This document shows, piece after piece, positions 25,701-39,805 of a DNA stretch of 64,000 bases. The notes under the pieces are model-generated. The model was given only the letters and a program-made list of their open reading frames with translations. It was not told where the DNA came from and did not search any database. The stretch spans positions 45,078-109,077 of the forward strand of contig JAQNBH010000163.1 of assembly GCA_028752905.1 (NCBI GenBank), in the 5' to 3' direction. Every line of letters begins with the position of its first letter. The first letter of the stretch is position 1. The stretch is from Cladorhizidae sp. MBARI D1340-BT2. Its lineage: Eukaryota; Porifera; Demospongiae; Poecilosclerida; Cladorhizidae. Both the position numbers and the translations under genes were made by a program.

Positions 25701-28700
25701 CCTGACCCAAGTCTGTATGCGTGGGGGGAGCAAGTGCCTGACCCAAGTCTGTATGTGGTGGGGGAGCAAGTGTCTGACCCAAGTCTGTATGTGTGGGGGG
25801 AGCAAGTGCCTGACCCAAGTCTGTATGTGTGGGGGGAGCAAGTGCCTGACCCAAGTCTGTATGTGTGGGGGAAGCAAGTGTCTGACCCAAGTCTGTATGT
25901 GTGGGTGGAGCAAGTGCCTGACCCAAGTGTGTATGTGTGGGGGGAGCAAGTGCCTGACCCAAGTCTGTATGTGTGGGGGGGAGCAAGTGCCTGACCCAAG
26001 TCTGTATGTGTGGGGGGAGCAAGTGCCTGACCCAAGTCTGTATGTGTGTGGGGAGCAAGTGCCTGACCCAAGTCGGTCTGTGTGGGGGGAGCAAGTGTCT
26101 GACCCAAGTCTGTATGTGTTGGGGAAGCAAGTCTGTATGTGTGGGGGGAGCAAGTGCCTGACCCAAGTCTGTATGTGTGGGGAGAGCAAGTGCCTGACCC
26201 AAGTCTGTATGTGTGGGGGGAGCAAGTGTCTGACCCAAGTCTGTATGTGTGGGGGGAGCAAGTGTCTGACCCAAGTCTATATGTGTGGGGGGAGCAATTG
26301 TCTGACCCAAGTCTGTATGTGTGGGGGGAGCAAGTGCCTGACCCAAGTCTGTATGTGTGGGGGGAGCAAGTGCCTGACCCAAGTCTGTATGTGTGGGGGG
26401 AGCAAGTGTCTGACCCAAGTCTGTATGTATGGGGGGAGCAAGTGCCTGACCCAAGTCTGTATGTGTGGGGGGAGCAAGTGTCTGATCCAAGTCTGTATGT
26501 GTGGGGGGAGCAAGTGCCTGACCCAAGTCTGTATGTGTGGGGGGAGCAAGTGTCTGACCCAAGTCTGTATGTGTTGGGGGAGCAAGTCTGTATGTGTGGG
26601 GGGAGCAAGTGTCTGACCCAAGTCTGTATGTGTGGGGGGAGCAAGTGCCTGACCCAAGTCTGTATGTGTGGGGGGAGCAAGTGTCTGACCCAAGTCTGTA
26701 TGTGTTGGTGGGAGCAAGTGTCTGACCCAAGTCTGTATGTGTGGGGGAGCAAGTGTCTGTATGTGTGGGGGGAGCAAGTGTCTGACCCAAGTCTGTATGT
26801 GTGGGGGGGAGCAAGTGCCTGACCCAAGTCTGTATGTGTGGGGGGAGCAAGTGCCTAACCCAAGTCTGTATGTGTGGGGGGAGCAAGTCTGTATGTGTGT
26901 GGGGAGCAAGTGCCTGACCCAAGTCTGTATGTGTGGGGGGAGCAAGTGTCTGACCCAAGTCTGTATGTGAGTGGGGAGCAAGTGTCTGACCCAAGTCTGT
27001 ATGTGTGGGGGGAGCAAGTGCCTGACCCAAGTCTGTATGTGTGGGGGGAGCAAGTGTCTGACCCAAGTCTGTATGTGTGGGGGGAGCAAGTGCCTGACCC
27101 AAGTCTGTATGTGTGGGTGGAGCAAGTGCCTGACCCAAGTCTGTATGTGTGGGGGGAGCCTGACCCAAGTCTGTATGTGTGGGGGGAGTCTGTATGTGTG
27201 GGGAGAGCAAGTGTCTGACCCAAGTCTGTATGTGTGGGGGGAGCAAGTGCCTGACCAAAGTCTGTATGTGTGGGGGGAGCAAGTGTCTGACCCAAGTCTG
27301 TATGTGTGGGGGGAGCAAGTGTCTGACCCAAGTCTGTATGTGTGGGGGGAGCAAGTGCCTGACCCAAGTCTGTATGTGTGGGGGGAGCAAGTGTCTGACC
27401 CAAGTCTGTATGTGTGGGGGGAGCAAGTGCCTGACTCAAGTCTGTATGTGTGGGGGGAGCAAGTGTCTGACCCAAGTCTGTATGTGTGGAGGGAGCAAGT
27501 GCCTGACCCAAGTCTGTATGTGTGGGGGGAGCAAGTGTCTGACCCAAGTCTGTATGTGTGGGGGGAGCAAGTGTTTGACCCAAGTCTGTATGTATGGGGG
27601 GAGCAAGTGCCTGACCCAAGTCTGTATGTGTGGGGGGAGCAAGTGTTTGACCCAAGTCTGTATGTATGGGGGGAGCAAGTGCCTGACCCAAGTCTGTATG
27701 TGTGGGGGGAGCAAGTGCCTGACCCACGTCTGTATGTGTGGGGGGAGCAAGTGTCTGACCCAAGTCTGTATGTGTGGGGGGAGCAAGTGCCTGACCCAAG
27801 TCTGTATGTGTGGGGGGAGCAATTGTCTGACCCAAGTCTGTATGTGTGGGGGGAGCAAGTGCCTGACCCAAGTCTGTATGTATGGGGGGAGCAAGTGCCT
27901 GACCCAAGTCTGTATGTGTGGGGGGAGCAAGTGCCTGACCCAAGTCTGTATGTGTGGGGGGAGCAAGTGCCTGACCCAAGTCTGTATGTGTGTAGGGGAG
28001 CAAGTGCCTGACCCAAGTCTGTATGCGTGGGGGGAGCAAGTGCCTGACCCAAGTCTGTATATGGTGGGGGAGCAAGTGTCTGACCCAAGTCTGTATGTGT
28101 GGGGGGAGCAAGTGCCTGACCCAAGTCTGTATGTGTGGGGGGAGCAAGTGCCTGACCCAAGTCTGTATGTGTGGGGGGAGCAAGTGTCTGACCCAAGTCT
28201 GTATGTGTGGGTGGAGCAAGTGCCTGACCCAAGTGTGTATGTGTGGGGGGAGCAAGTGCCTGACCCAAGTCTGTATGTGTGGGGGGGAGCAAGTGCCTGA
28301 CCCAAGTCGGTATGTGTGGGGGGAGCAAGTGCCTGACCCAAGTCTGTATGTGTGTGGGGAGCAAGTGTCTGACCCAAGTCTGTATGTGTTGGGGAAGCAA
28401 GTCTGTATGTGTGGGGGGAGCAAGTGCCTGACCCAAGTCTGTATGTGTGGGGAGAGCAAGTGCCTGACCCAAGTCTGTATGTGTGGGGGGAGCAAGTGTC
28501 TGACCCAAGTCTGTATGTGTGGGGGGAGCAAGTGTCTGACCCAAGTCTATATGTGTGGGGGGAGCAATTGTCTGACCCAAGTCTGTATGTGTGGGGGGAG
28601 CAAGTGCCTGACCCAAGTCTGTATGTGTGGGGGGAGCAAGTGCCTGACCCAAGTCTGTATGTGTGGGGGGAGCAAGTGTCTGACCCAAGTCTGTATGTAT

Positions 28701-31700
28701 GGGGGGAGCAAGTGCCTGACCCAAGTCTGTATGTGTGGGGGGCGCAAGTGTCTGATCCAAGTCTGTATGTGTGGGGGGAGCAAGTGCCTGACCCAAGTCT
28801 GTATGTGTGGGGGGAGCAAGTGTCTGACCCAAGTCTGTATGTGTTGGGGGAGCAAGTCTGTATGTGTGGGGGGAGCAAGTGTCTGACCCAAGTCTGTATG
28901 TGTGGGGGGAGCAAGTGCCTGACCCAAGTCTGTATGTGTGGGGGGAGCAAGTGTCTGACCCAAGTCTGTATGTGTTGGTGGGAGCAAGTGTCTGACCCAA
29001 GTCTGTATGTGTGGGGGAGCAAGTGTCTGTATGTGTGGGGGGAGCAAGTGTCTGACCCAAGTCTGTATGTGTGGGGGGGAGCAAGTGCCTGACCCAAGTC
29101 TGTATGTGTGGGGGGAGCAAGTGCCTAACCCAAGTCTGTATGTGTGGGGGGAGCAAGTCTGTATGTGTGTGGGGAGCAAGTGCCTGACCCAAGTCTGTAT
29201 GTGTGGGGGGAGCAAGTGTCTGACCCAAGTCTGTATGTGAGTGGGGAGCAAGTGTCTGACCCAAGTCTGTATGTGTGGGGGGAGCAAGTGCCTGACCCAA
29301 GTCTGTATGTGTGGGGGGAGCAAGTGTCTGACCCAAGTCCGTATGTGTGGGGGGAGCAAGTGCCTGACCCAAGTCTGTATGTGTGGGGGGAGCAAGTGTC
29401 TGACCCAAGTCTGTATGTGTGGGGGGGAGCAAGTGCCTGACCCAAGTCTGTATGTGTGGGGGGAGCAAGTGTCTGACCCAAGTCTGTATGTGTGGGGGGA
29501 GCAAGTGCCTGACCCAAGTCTGTATGTGTGGGGGGAGCAAGTGCCTGACCCAAGTCTGTATGTGTGGGGGGAGCAAGTGCCTGACCCAAGTCTGTATGTG
29601 TGGGGGGAGCAAGTGCCTGACCCAAGTCTGTATGTATGGGGGGTGCAAGTGCCTGACCCAAGTCTGTATGTGTGGGGGGAGCAAGTGTCTGACACAAGTC
29701 TGTATGTGTGGGGGGGCAAGTGTCTGACCCAAGTCTGTATGTGTGGGGGGAGCAAGTGCCTGACCCAAGTCTGTATGTGTGGGGGGAGCAAGTGCCTGGC
29801 CCAAGTCTGTATGTGTGGGGGGAGCAAGTGCCTGACCCAAGTCTGTATGTGTGGGGGGAGCAAGTGCCTGACCCAAGTCTGTATGTGTGGGGGGAGCAAG
29901 TGCCTGACCCAAGTCTGTATGTGTGGGGGGAGCAAGTGTCTGACCCAAGTCTGTATGTGTGGTGGGAGCAAGTGCCTGACCCAAGTCTGTATGTGTGGGG
30001 GGGAGCAAGTGTCTGACCCAAGTCTGTATGTGTAGGGGGAGCAAGTGCCTGACCCAAGTCTGTATGTGTGGGGGGAGCAAGTGCCTGACCCAAATCTGTA
30101 TGTGTGGGGGGAGCAAGTGTCTGACCCAAGTCTGTATGAGTGGGGGGAGCAAGTGCCTGACCCAAGTCTGTATGTGTGGGGGGAGCAAGTGCCTGACCCG
30201 AGTCTGTATGTGTGGGTGGAGCAAGTGCCTGACCCAAGTCTGTATGTGTGGGGGGAGCAAGTGCCTGACCCAAGTCTGTATGTCTGGGGCGAGCAAGTGC
30301 CTGGCCCAAGTCTGTATGTGTGGGGGGAGCAAGTGTCTGACCCAAGTCTGTATGTGTGGGTGGAGCAAGTGCCTGACCCAAGTCTGTATGTGTGGGGGGA
30401 GCCTGACCCAAGTCTGTATGTGTGGGGGGAGCTAGTGTCTGACCCAAGTCTGTATGTGTGGGGGGAGCTAGTGTCTGACCCAAGTCTGTATGTGTAGGGG
30501 GAGCAAGTGCCTGACCCAAGTCTGTATGTGTGGAGGGAGCAAGTGCCTGACCCAAGTCTGTATGTGTGTGGGGAGCAAGTGCCTGACTCAAGTCTGTATG
30601 TGTGGGGGGAGCAAGTGTCTGACCCAAATCTGTATGTGTGGGGGGAGCAAGTGTCTGATCCAAGTCTGTATGTGTGGGGGGAGCAAGTGCCTGACCCAAG
30701 TCTGTATGTGTAGGGGGAGCAAGTGCCTGACCCAAGTCTGTATGTGTGGGGAGAGCAAGTGTCTGACCCAAGTCTGTATGTGTGGGGGGAGCAAGTGCCT
30801 GACCCAAGTCTGTATGTGTGGGGGGAGCAAGTGCCTGACCCAAGTCTGTATGTGTGGGGGGAGCAAGTGCCTGACCCAAGTCTGTATGTGTGGGGGGAGC
30901 AAGTGCCTGACCCAAGTCTGTATGTATGGGGGGTGCAATTGCCTGACCCAAGTCTGTATGTGTGGGTGGAGCAAGTGTCTGAAACAAGTCTGTATGTGTG
31001 GGGGGGCAAGTGTCTGACCCAAGTCTGTATGTGTGGGGGGAGCAAGTGCCTGACCCAAGTCTGTATGTGTGGGGGGAGCAAGTGCCTGGCCCAAGTCTGT
31101 ATGTGTGGGGGGAGCAAGTGCCTGACCCAAGTCTGTATGTGTGGGGGGAGCAAGTGCCTGACCCAAGTCTGTATGTGTGGGGGGAGCAAGTGCCTGACCC
31201 AAGTCTGTATGTGTGGGGGGGAGCAAGTGTCTGACGCAAGTCTGTATGTGTGGGGGGAGCAAGTGCCTGACCCAAGTCTGTATGTGTGGGGGGAGCAAGT
31301 GTCTGACCCAAGTCTGTATGAGTGGGGGGAGCAAGTGCCTGACCCAAGTCTGTATGTGTGGGGGGAGCAAGTGCCTGACCCAAGTCTGTATGTGTGGGGG
31401 GAGCAAGTGCCTGACCCAAGTCTGTATGTGTGGGGGGAGCAAGTGCCTGACCCAAGTCTGTATGTCTGGGGGGAGCAAGTGCCTGGCCCAAGTCTGTATG
31501 TGTGGGGGGAGCAAGTGTCTGACCCAAGTCTGTATGTGTGGGGGGAGCAAGTGTCTGACCCAAGTCTGTATGTGTGGGGGGAGCAAGTGTCTGACCCAAG
31601 TCTGTATGTGTGGAGGGAGCAAGTGCCTGACCCAAGTCTGTATGTGTGGGGGGAGCAAGTGTCTGACCCAAGTCTGTATGTTTGGGGGGAGCAAGTGCCT

Positions 31701-34700
31701 GGTCCAAGTCTGTATGTGTGGGGGGGGCAAGTGCCTGACCCAAGTCTGTATGTGTGGGGGGAGCAAGTGCCTGACCCAAGTCTGTATGTGTGGGGGGAGC
31801 AAGTGCCTGACCCAAGTCTGTATGTCTGGGGGGAGCAAGTGCCTGGCCCAAGTCTGTATGTGTGGGGGGAGCAAGTGCCTGACCCAAGTCTGTATGTGTG
31901 GGGGGAGCAAGTGTCTGACCCAAGTCTGTATGGGGGGGGGGGGCAAGTGTCTGACCCAAGTCTGTATGTGTCGGGGGAGCAAGTGCCTGACCCAAGTCTG
32001 TATGTGTGGGGGGAGCAAGTGTCTGACCCAAGTCTGTATGTGTGGGGGGAGCAAGTGCCTGACCCAAGTCTGTATGTGTGGGGGGAGCAAGTGCCTGACC
32101 CAAGTCTGTATGTGTGGGGGGAGCAAGTGCCTGGCCCAAGTCTGTAGGTGTGGGGGGAGCAAGTGTCTGACCCAAGTCTGTATGTGTGGGGGGAGCAAGT
32201 GCCTGACCCAAGTCTGTATGTGTGTGGGGAGCAAGTGCCTGACTCAAGTCTGTATGTGTGGGGGGAGCAAGTGTCTGACCCAAATCTGTATGTGTGGGGG
32301 GAGCAAGTGTCTGATCCAAGTCTGTATGTGTGGGGGGAGCAAGTGCCTGACCCAAGTCTGTATGTGTAGGGGGAGCAAGTGCCTGACCCAAGTCTGTATG
32401 TGTGGGGAGAGCAAGTGTCTGACCCAAGTCTGTATGTGTGGGGGGAGCAAGTGCCTGACCCAAGTCTGTATGTGTGGGGGGAGCAAGTGCCTGACCCAAG
32501 TCTGTATGTGTGGGGGGAGCAAGTGCCTGACCCAAGTCTGTATGTGTGGGGGGAGCAAGTGCCTGACCCAAGTCTGTATGTATGGGGGGTGCAAGTGCCT
32601 GACCCAAGTCTGTATGTGTGGGGGGAGCAAGTGTCTGACACAAGTCTGTATGTGTGGGGGGGCAAGTGTCTGACCCAAGTCTGTATGTGTGGGGGGAGCA
32701 AGTGCCTGACCCAAGTCTGTATGTGTGGGGGGGAGCAAGTGCCTGGCCCAAGTCTGTATGTGTGGGGGGAGCAAGTGCCTGACCCAAGTCTGTATGTGTG
32801 GGGGGTGCAAGTGCCTGACCCAAGTCTGTATGTGTGGGGGGAGCAAGTGCCTGACCCAAGTCTGTATGTGTGGGGGGAGCAAGTGTCTGACCCAAGTCTG
32901 TATGTGTGGGGGGAGCAAGTGCCTGACCCAAGTCTGTATGTGTGGGGGGGAGCAAGTGTCTGACGCAAGTCTGTATGTGTGGGGGGAGCAAGTGCCTGAC
33001 CCAAGTCTGTATGTGTGGGGGGAGCAAGTGTCTGACCCAAGTCTGTATGAGTGGGGGGAGCAAGTGCCTGACCCAAGTCTGTATGTGTGGGGGGAGCAAG
33101 TGCCTGACCCAAGTCTGTATGTGTGGGGGGAGCAAGTGCCTGACCCAAGTCTGTATGTGTGGGGGGAGCAAGTGCCTGACCCAAGTCTGTATGTCTGGGG
33201 GGAGCAAGTGTCTGACCCAAGTCTGTATGTGTGGGGGGAGCAAGTGCCTGACCCAAGTCTGTATGTGTGGGGGGAGCAAGTGTCTGACCCAAGTCTGTAT
33301 GTGTGGAGGGAGCAAGTGCCTGACCCAAGTCTGTATGTGTGGGGGGAGCAAGTGTCTGACCCAAGTCTGTATGTGTGGGGGGAGCAAGTGCCTGGTCCAA
33401 GTCTGTATGTGTGGGGGGAGCAAGTGCCTGACCCAAGTCTGTATGTGTGGGGGGAGCAAGTGCCTGACCCAAGTCTGTATGTCTGGGGGGAGCAAGTGCC
33501 TGGCCCAAGTCTGTATGTGTGGGGGGAGCAAGTGCCTGACTCAAGTCTGTATGTGTGGGGGGAGCAAGTGTCTGACCCAAGTCTGTATGTGTGGGGGGGG
33601 CAAGTGTCTGACCCAAGTCTGTATGTGTGGGGGGAGCAAGTGCCTGACCCAAGTCTGTATGTGTGGGGGGAGCAAGTGTCTGACCCAAGTCTGTATGTGT
33701 GGGGGGAGCAAGTGCCTGACCCAAGTCTGTATGTGTGGGGGGGGGAGAAGTGCCTGACCCAAGTCTGTATGTGTGGGGGGAGCAAGTGCCTGGCCCAAGT
33801 CTGTAGGTGTGGGGGGAGCAAGTGTCTGACCCAAGTCTGTATGTGGGGGGGAGCAAGTGCCTGACCCAAGTCTGTATGTGTGGGGGGAGCAAGTGCCTGA
33901 CCCAAGTCTGTATGTGTGGGGGGAGCAAGTGCCTGACCCAAGTCTCTATGTGTGGGGGGATCAAGTGCCTGACCCAAGTCTCTATGTGTGGGGGGAGCAA
34001 GTGCCTGACCCAAGTCTGTATGTGTGGGGGGAGCAAGTGTCTGACCCAAATCTGTATGTGTTGGTGGGAGCAAGTGTCTGACCCAAGTCTGTATGTGTGG
34101 GGGAGCAAGTGTCTGTATGTGTGGGGGGAGCAAGTGTCTGACCCAAGTCTGTATGTGTGGGGGGGAGCAAGTGCCTGACCCAAGTCTGTATGTGTGGGGG
34201 GAGCAAGTGCCTAACCCAAGTCTGTATGTGTGGGGGGAGCAAGTCTGTATGTGTGGGGGGAGCAAGTGCCTGACCCAAGTCTGTATGTGTGGGGGGAGCA
34301 AGTGTCTGACCCAAGTCTGTATGTGAGTGGGGAGCAAGTGTCTGACCCAAGACTGTATGTGTGGGGGGAGCAAGTGCCTGACCCAAGTCTGTATGTGTGG
34401 GTGGAGCAAGTGCCTGACCCAAGTCTGTATGTGTGGGGGGAGCCTGACCCAAGTCTGTATGTGTGGGGGGAGCTAGTGTCTGACCCAAGTCTGTATGTGT
34501 GGGGGGAGCAAGTGCCTGACCCAAGTCTGTATGTGTAGGGGGAGCAAGTGCCTGACCCAAGTCTGTATGTGTGGAGGGAGCAAGTGCCTGACCCAAGTCT
34601 GTATGTGTGTGGGGAGCAAGTGCCTGACTCAAGTCTGTATGTGTGGGGGGAGCAAGTGCCTGACCCAAGTCTGTATGTGTGGGGGGAGCAAGTGCCTGGC

Positions 34701-37700
34701 CCAAGTCTGTAGGTGTGGGGGGAGCAAGTGTCTGACCCAAGTCTGTATGTGTGGGGGGAGCAAGTGCCTGACCCAAGTCTGTATGTGTGGGGGGAGCAAG
34801 TGCCTGGCCCAAGTCTGTATGTGTGGGGGGAGCAAGTGCCTGACCCAAGTCTGTATGTGTGGGGGGAGCAAGTGCCTGGCCCAAGTCTGTATGTGTGGGG
34901 GGAGCAAGTGCCTGACCCAAGTCTGTATGTGTGGGGGGAGCAAGTGCCTGACCCAAGTCTGTATGTGTGGGGGGAGCAAGTGCCTGACCCAAGTCTGTAT
35001 GTGTGGGGGGAGCAAGTGTCTGACCCAAGTCTGTATGTGTGGGGGGAGCAAGTGCCTGACCCAAGTCTGTATGTGTGGGGGGGAGCAAGTGTCTGACGCA
35101 AGTCTGTATGTGTGGGGGGAGCAAGTGCCTGACCCAAGTCTGTATGTGTGGGGGGAGCAAGTGCCTGACCCAAATCTGTATGTGTGGGGGGAGCAAGTGT
35201 CTGACCCAAGTCTGTATGAGTGGGGGGAGCAAGTGCCTGACCCAAGTCTGTATGTGTGGGGGGAGCAAGTGCCTGACCCAAGTCTGTATGTGTGGGGGGA
35301 GCAAGTGCCTGACCCAAGTCTGTATGTGTGGGGGGAGCAAGTGCCTGACCCAAGTCTGTATGTCTGGGGGGTGCAAGTGTCTGACCCAAGTCTGTATGTG
35401 TGGGGGGAGCAAGTGCCTGACCCAAGTCTGTATGTGTGGGGGGAGCAAGTGTCTGACCCAAGTCTGTATGTGTGGAGGGAGCAAGTGCCTGACCCAAGTC
35501 TGTATGTGTGGGGGGAGCAAGTGTCTGACCCAAGTCTGTATGTGTGGGGGGAGCAAGTGCCTGGTCCAAGTCTGTATGTGTGGGGGGAGCAAGTGCCTGA
35601 CCCAAGTCTGTATGTGTGGGGGGAGCAAGTGCCTGACCCAAGTCTGTATGTCTGGGGGGAGCAAGTGCCTGGCCCAAGTCTGTATGTGTGGGGGGAGCAA
35701 GTGCCTGACCCAAGTCTGTATGTGTGGGGGGAGCAAGTGTCTGACCCAAGTCTGTATGTGTGGGGGGGGCAAGTGTCTGACCCAAGTCTGTATGTGTGGG
35801 GGGAGCAAGTGCCTGACCCAAGTCTGTATGTGTGGGGGGAGCAAGTGTCTGACCCAAGTCTGTATGTGTGGGGGGAGCAAGTGCCTGACCCAAGTCTGTA
35901 TGTGTGGGGGGGGAGAAGTGCCTGACCCAAGTCTGTATGTGTGGGGGGAGCAAGTGCCTGGCCCAAGTCTGTAGGTGTGGGGGGAGCAGGTGTCTGACCC
36001 AAGTCTGTATGTGGGGGGGAGCAAGTGCCTGACCCAAGTCTGTATGTGTGGGGGGAGCAAGTGCCTGACCCAAGTCTGTATGTGTGGGGGGAGCAAGTGC
36101 CTGACCCAAGTCTCTATGTGTGGGGGGATCAAGTGCCTGACCCAAGTCTCTATGTGTGGGGGGAGCAAGTGCCTGACCCAAGTCTGTATGTGTGGGGGGA
36201 GCAAGTGTCTGACCCAAATCTGTATGTGTTGGTGGGAGCAAGTGTCTGACCCAAGTCTGTATGTGTGGGGGAGCAAGTGTCTGTATGTGTGGGGGGAGCA
36301 AGTGTCTGACCCAAGTCTGTATGTGTGGGGGGGAGCAAGTGCCTGACCCAAGTCTGTATGTGTGGGGGGAGCAAGTGCCTAACCCAAGTCTGTATGTGTG
36401 GGGGGAGCAAGTCTGTATGTGTGGGGGGAGCAAGTGCCTGACCCAAGTCTGTATGTGTGGGGGGAGCAAGTGTCTGACCCAAGTCTGTATGTGAGTGGGG
36501 AGCAAGTGTCTGACCCAAGTCTGTATGTGTGGGGGGAGCAAGTGCCTGACCCAAGTCTGTATGTGTGGGTGGAGCAAGTGCCTGACCCAAGTCTGTATGT
36601 GTGGGGGGAGCCTGACCCAAGTCTGTATGTGTGGGGGGAGCTAGTGTCTGACCCAAGTCTGTATGTGTGGGGGGAGCAAGTGCCTGACCCAAGTCTGTAT
36701 GTGTAGGGGGAGCAAGTGCCTGACCCAAGTCTGTATGTGTGGAGGGAGCAAGTGCCTGACCCAAGTCTGTATGTGTGTGGGGAGCAAGTGCCTGACTCAA
36801 GTCTGTATGTGTGGGGGGAGCAAGTGCCTGACCCAAGTCTGTATGTGTGGGGGGAGCAAGTGCCTGGCCCAAGTCTGTAGGTGTGGGGGGAGCAAGTGTC
36901 TGACCCAAGTCTGTATGTGTGGGGGGAGCAAGTGCCTGACCCAAGTCTGTATGTGTGTGGGGAGCAAGTGCCTGACTCAAGTCTGTATGTGTGGGGGGAG
37001 CAAGTGTCTGACCCAAATCTGTATGTATGGGGGGAGCAAGTGTCTGATCCAAGTCTGTATGTGTGGGGGGAGCAAGTGCCTGACCCAAGTCTGTATGTGT
37101 AGGGGGAGCAAGTGCCTGACCCAAGTCTGTATGTGTGGGGAGAGCAAGTGTCTGACCCAAGTCTGTATGTGTGGGGGGAGCAAGTGCCTGACCCAAGTCT
37201 GTATGTGTGGGGGGAGCAAGTGCCTGACCCAAGTCTGTATGTGTGGGGGGAGCAAGTGCCTGACCCAAGTCTGTATGTGTGGGGGGAGCAAGTGCCTGAC
37301 CCAAGTCTGTATGTATGGGGGGTGCAAGTGCCTGACCCAAGTCTGTATGTGTGGGGGGAGCAAGTGTCTGACACAAGTCTGTATGTGTGGGGGGGCAAGT
37401 GTCTGACCCAAGTCTGTATGTGTGGGGGGAGCAAGTGCCTGACCCAAGTCTGTATGTGTGGGGGGGAGCAAGTGCCTGGCCCAAGTCTGTATGTGTGGGG
37501 GGAGCAAGTGCCTGACCCAAGTCTGTATGTGTGGGGGGAGCAAGTGCCTGACCCAAGTCTGTATGTGTGGGGGGAGCAAGTGCCTGACCCAAGTCTGTAT
37601 GTGTGGGGGGAGCAAGTGTCTGACCCAAGTCTGTATGTGTGGGGGGAGCAAGTGCCTGACCCAAGTCTGTATGTGTGGGGGGGAGCAAGTGTCTGACGCA

Positions 37701-39805
37701 AGTCTGTATGTGTGGGGGGAGCAAGTGCCTGACCCAAGTCTGTATGTGTGGGGGGAGCAAGTGCCTGACCCAAATCTGTATGTGTGGGGGGAGCAAGTGT
37801 CTGACCCAAGTCTGTATGAGTGGGGGGAGCAAGTGCCTGACCCAAGTCTGTATGTGTGGGGGGAGCAAGTGCCTGACCCAAGTCTGTATGTGTGGGGGGA
37901 GCAAGTGCCTGACCCAAGTCTGTATGTGTGGGGGGAGCAAGTGCCTGACCCAAGTCTGTATGTCTGGGGGGAGCAAGTGCCTGGCCCAAGTCTGTATGTG
38001 TGGGGGGAGCAAGTGTCTGACCCAAGTCTGTATGTGTGGGGGGAGCAAGTGTCTGACCCAAGTCTGTATGTGTGGGGGGAGCAAGTGCCTGACCCAAGTC
38101 TGTATGTGTGGGGGGAGCAATTGTCTGACCCAAGTCTGTATGTGTGGAGGGAGCAAGTGCCTGACCCAAGTCTGTATGTGTGGGGGGAGCAAGTGTCTGA
38201 CCCAAGTCTGTATGTGTGGGGGGAGCAAGTGCCTGGTCCAAGTCTGTATGTGTGGGGGGAGCAAGTGCCTGACCCAAGTCTGTATGTGTGGGGGGAGCAA
38301 GTGCCTGACCCAAGTCTGTATGTCTGGGGGGAGCAAGTGCCTGGCCCAAGTCTGTATGTGTGGGGGGAGCAAGTGCCTGACCCAAGTCTGTATGTGTGGG
38401 GGGAGCAAGTGTCTGACCCAAGTCTGTATGTGTGGGGGGGGGCAAGTGTCTGACCCAAGTCTGTATGTGTGGGGGGAGCAAGTGCCTGACCCAAGTCTGT
38501 ATGTGTGGGGGGAGCAAGTGTCTGACCCAAGTCTGTATGTGTGGGGGGAGCAAGTGCCTGACCCAAGTCTGTATGTGTGGGGGGAGCAAGTGCCTGATCC
38601 AAGTCTGTATGTGTGGGGGGAGCAAGTGCCTGGCCCAAGTCTGTAGGTGTGGGGGGAGCAAGTGTCTGACCCAAGTCTATATGTGGGGGGGAGCAAGTGC
38701 CTGACCCAAGTCTGTATGTGTGGGGGGAGCAAGTGCCTGACCCAAGTCTGTATGTGTGGGGGGAGCAAGTGCCTGACCCAAGTCTCTATGTGTGGGGGGA
38801 GCAAGTGCCTGACCCAAGTCTGTATGTGTGGGGGGAGCAAGTGTCTGACCCAAATCTGTATGTGTTGGTGGGAGCAAGTGTCTGACCCAAGTCTGTATGT
38901 GTGGGGGAGCAAGTGTCTGTATGTGTGGGGGGAGAAAGTGTCTGACCCAAGTCTGTATGTGTGGGGGGGAGCAAGTGCCTGACCCAAGTCTGTATGTGTG
39001 GGGGGAGCAAGTGCCTAACCCAAGTCTGTATGTGTGGGGGGAGCAAGTCTGTATGTGTGGGGGGAGCAAGTGCCTGACCCAAGTCTGTATGTGTGGGGGG
39101 AGCAAGTGTCTGACCCAAGTCTGTATGTGAGTGGGGAGCAAGTGTCTGACCCAAGTCTGTATGTGTGGGGGGAGCAAGTGCCTGACCCAAGTCTGTATGT
39201 GTGGGTGGAGCAAGTGCCTGACCCAAGTCTGTATGTGTGGGGGGAGCCTGACCCAAGTCTGTATGTGTGGGGGGAGCTAGTGTCTGACCCAAGTCTGTAT
39301 GTGTGGGGGGAGCAAGTGCCTGACCCAAGTCTGTATGTGTAGGGGGAGCAAGTGCCTGACCCAAGTCTGTATGTGTGGAGGGAGCAAGTGCCTGACCCAA
39401 GTCTGTATGTGTGTGGGGAGCAAGTGCCTGACTCAAGTCTGTATGTGGGAGGGGAGCAAGTGTCTGACCCAAATCTGTATGTGTGGGGGGAGCAAGTGTC
39501 TGATCCAAGCTGTATGTGTGGGGGGAGCAAGTGCCTGACCCAAGTCTGTATGTGTAGGGGGAGCAAGTGCCTGACCCAAGTCTGTATGTGTGGGGAGAGC
39601 AAGTGTCTGACCCAAGTCTGTATGTGTGGGGGGAGCAAGTGGTTGACCCAAGTCTGTATGTGTGGGGGGAGCAAGTGCCTGACCCAAGTCTGTATGTGTG
39701 GGGGGAGCAAGTGTCTGACCCAAGTCTGTATGTGTGGGGGGAGCAAGTGCCTGACCCAGGTCTGTATGTGTGGGGGGAGCAAGTGTCTGACCCAAGTCTG
39801 TATGT

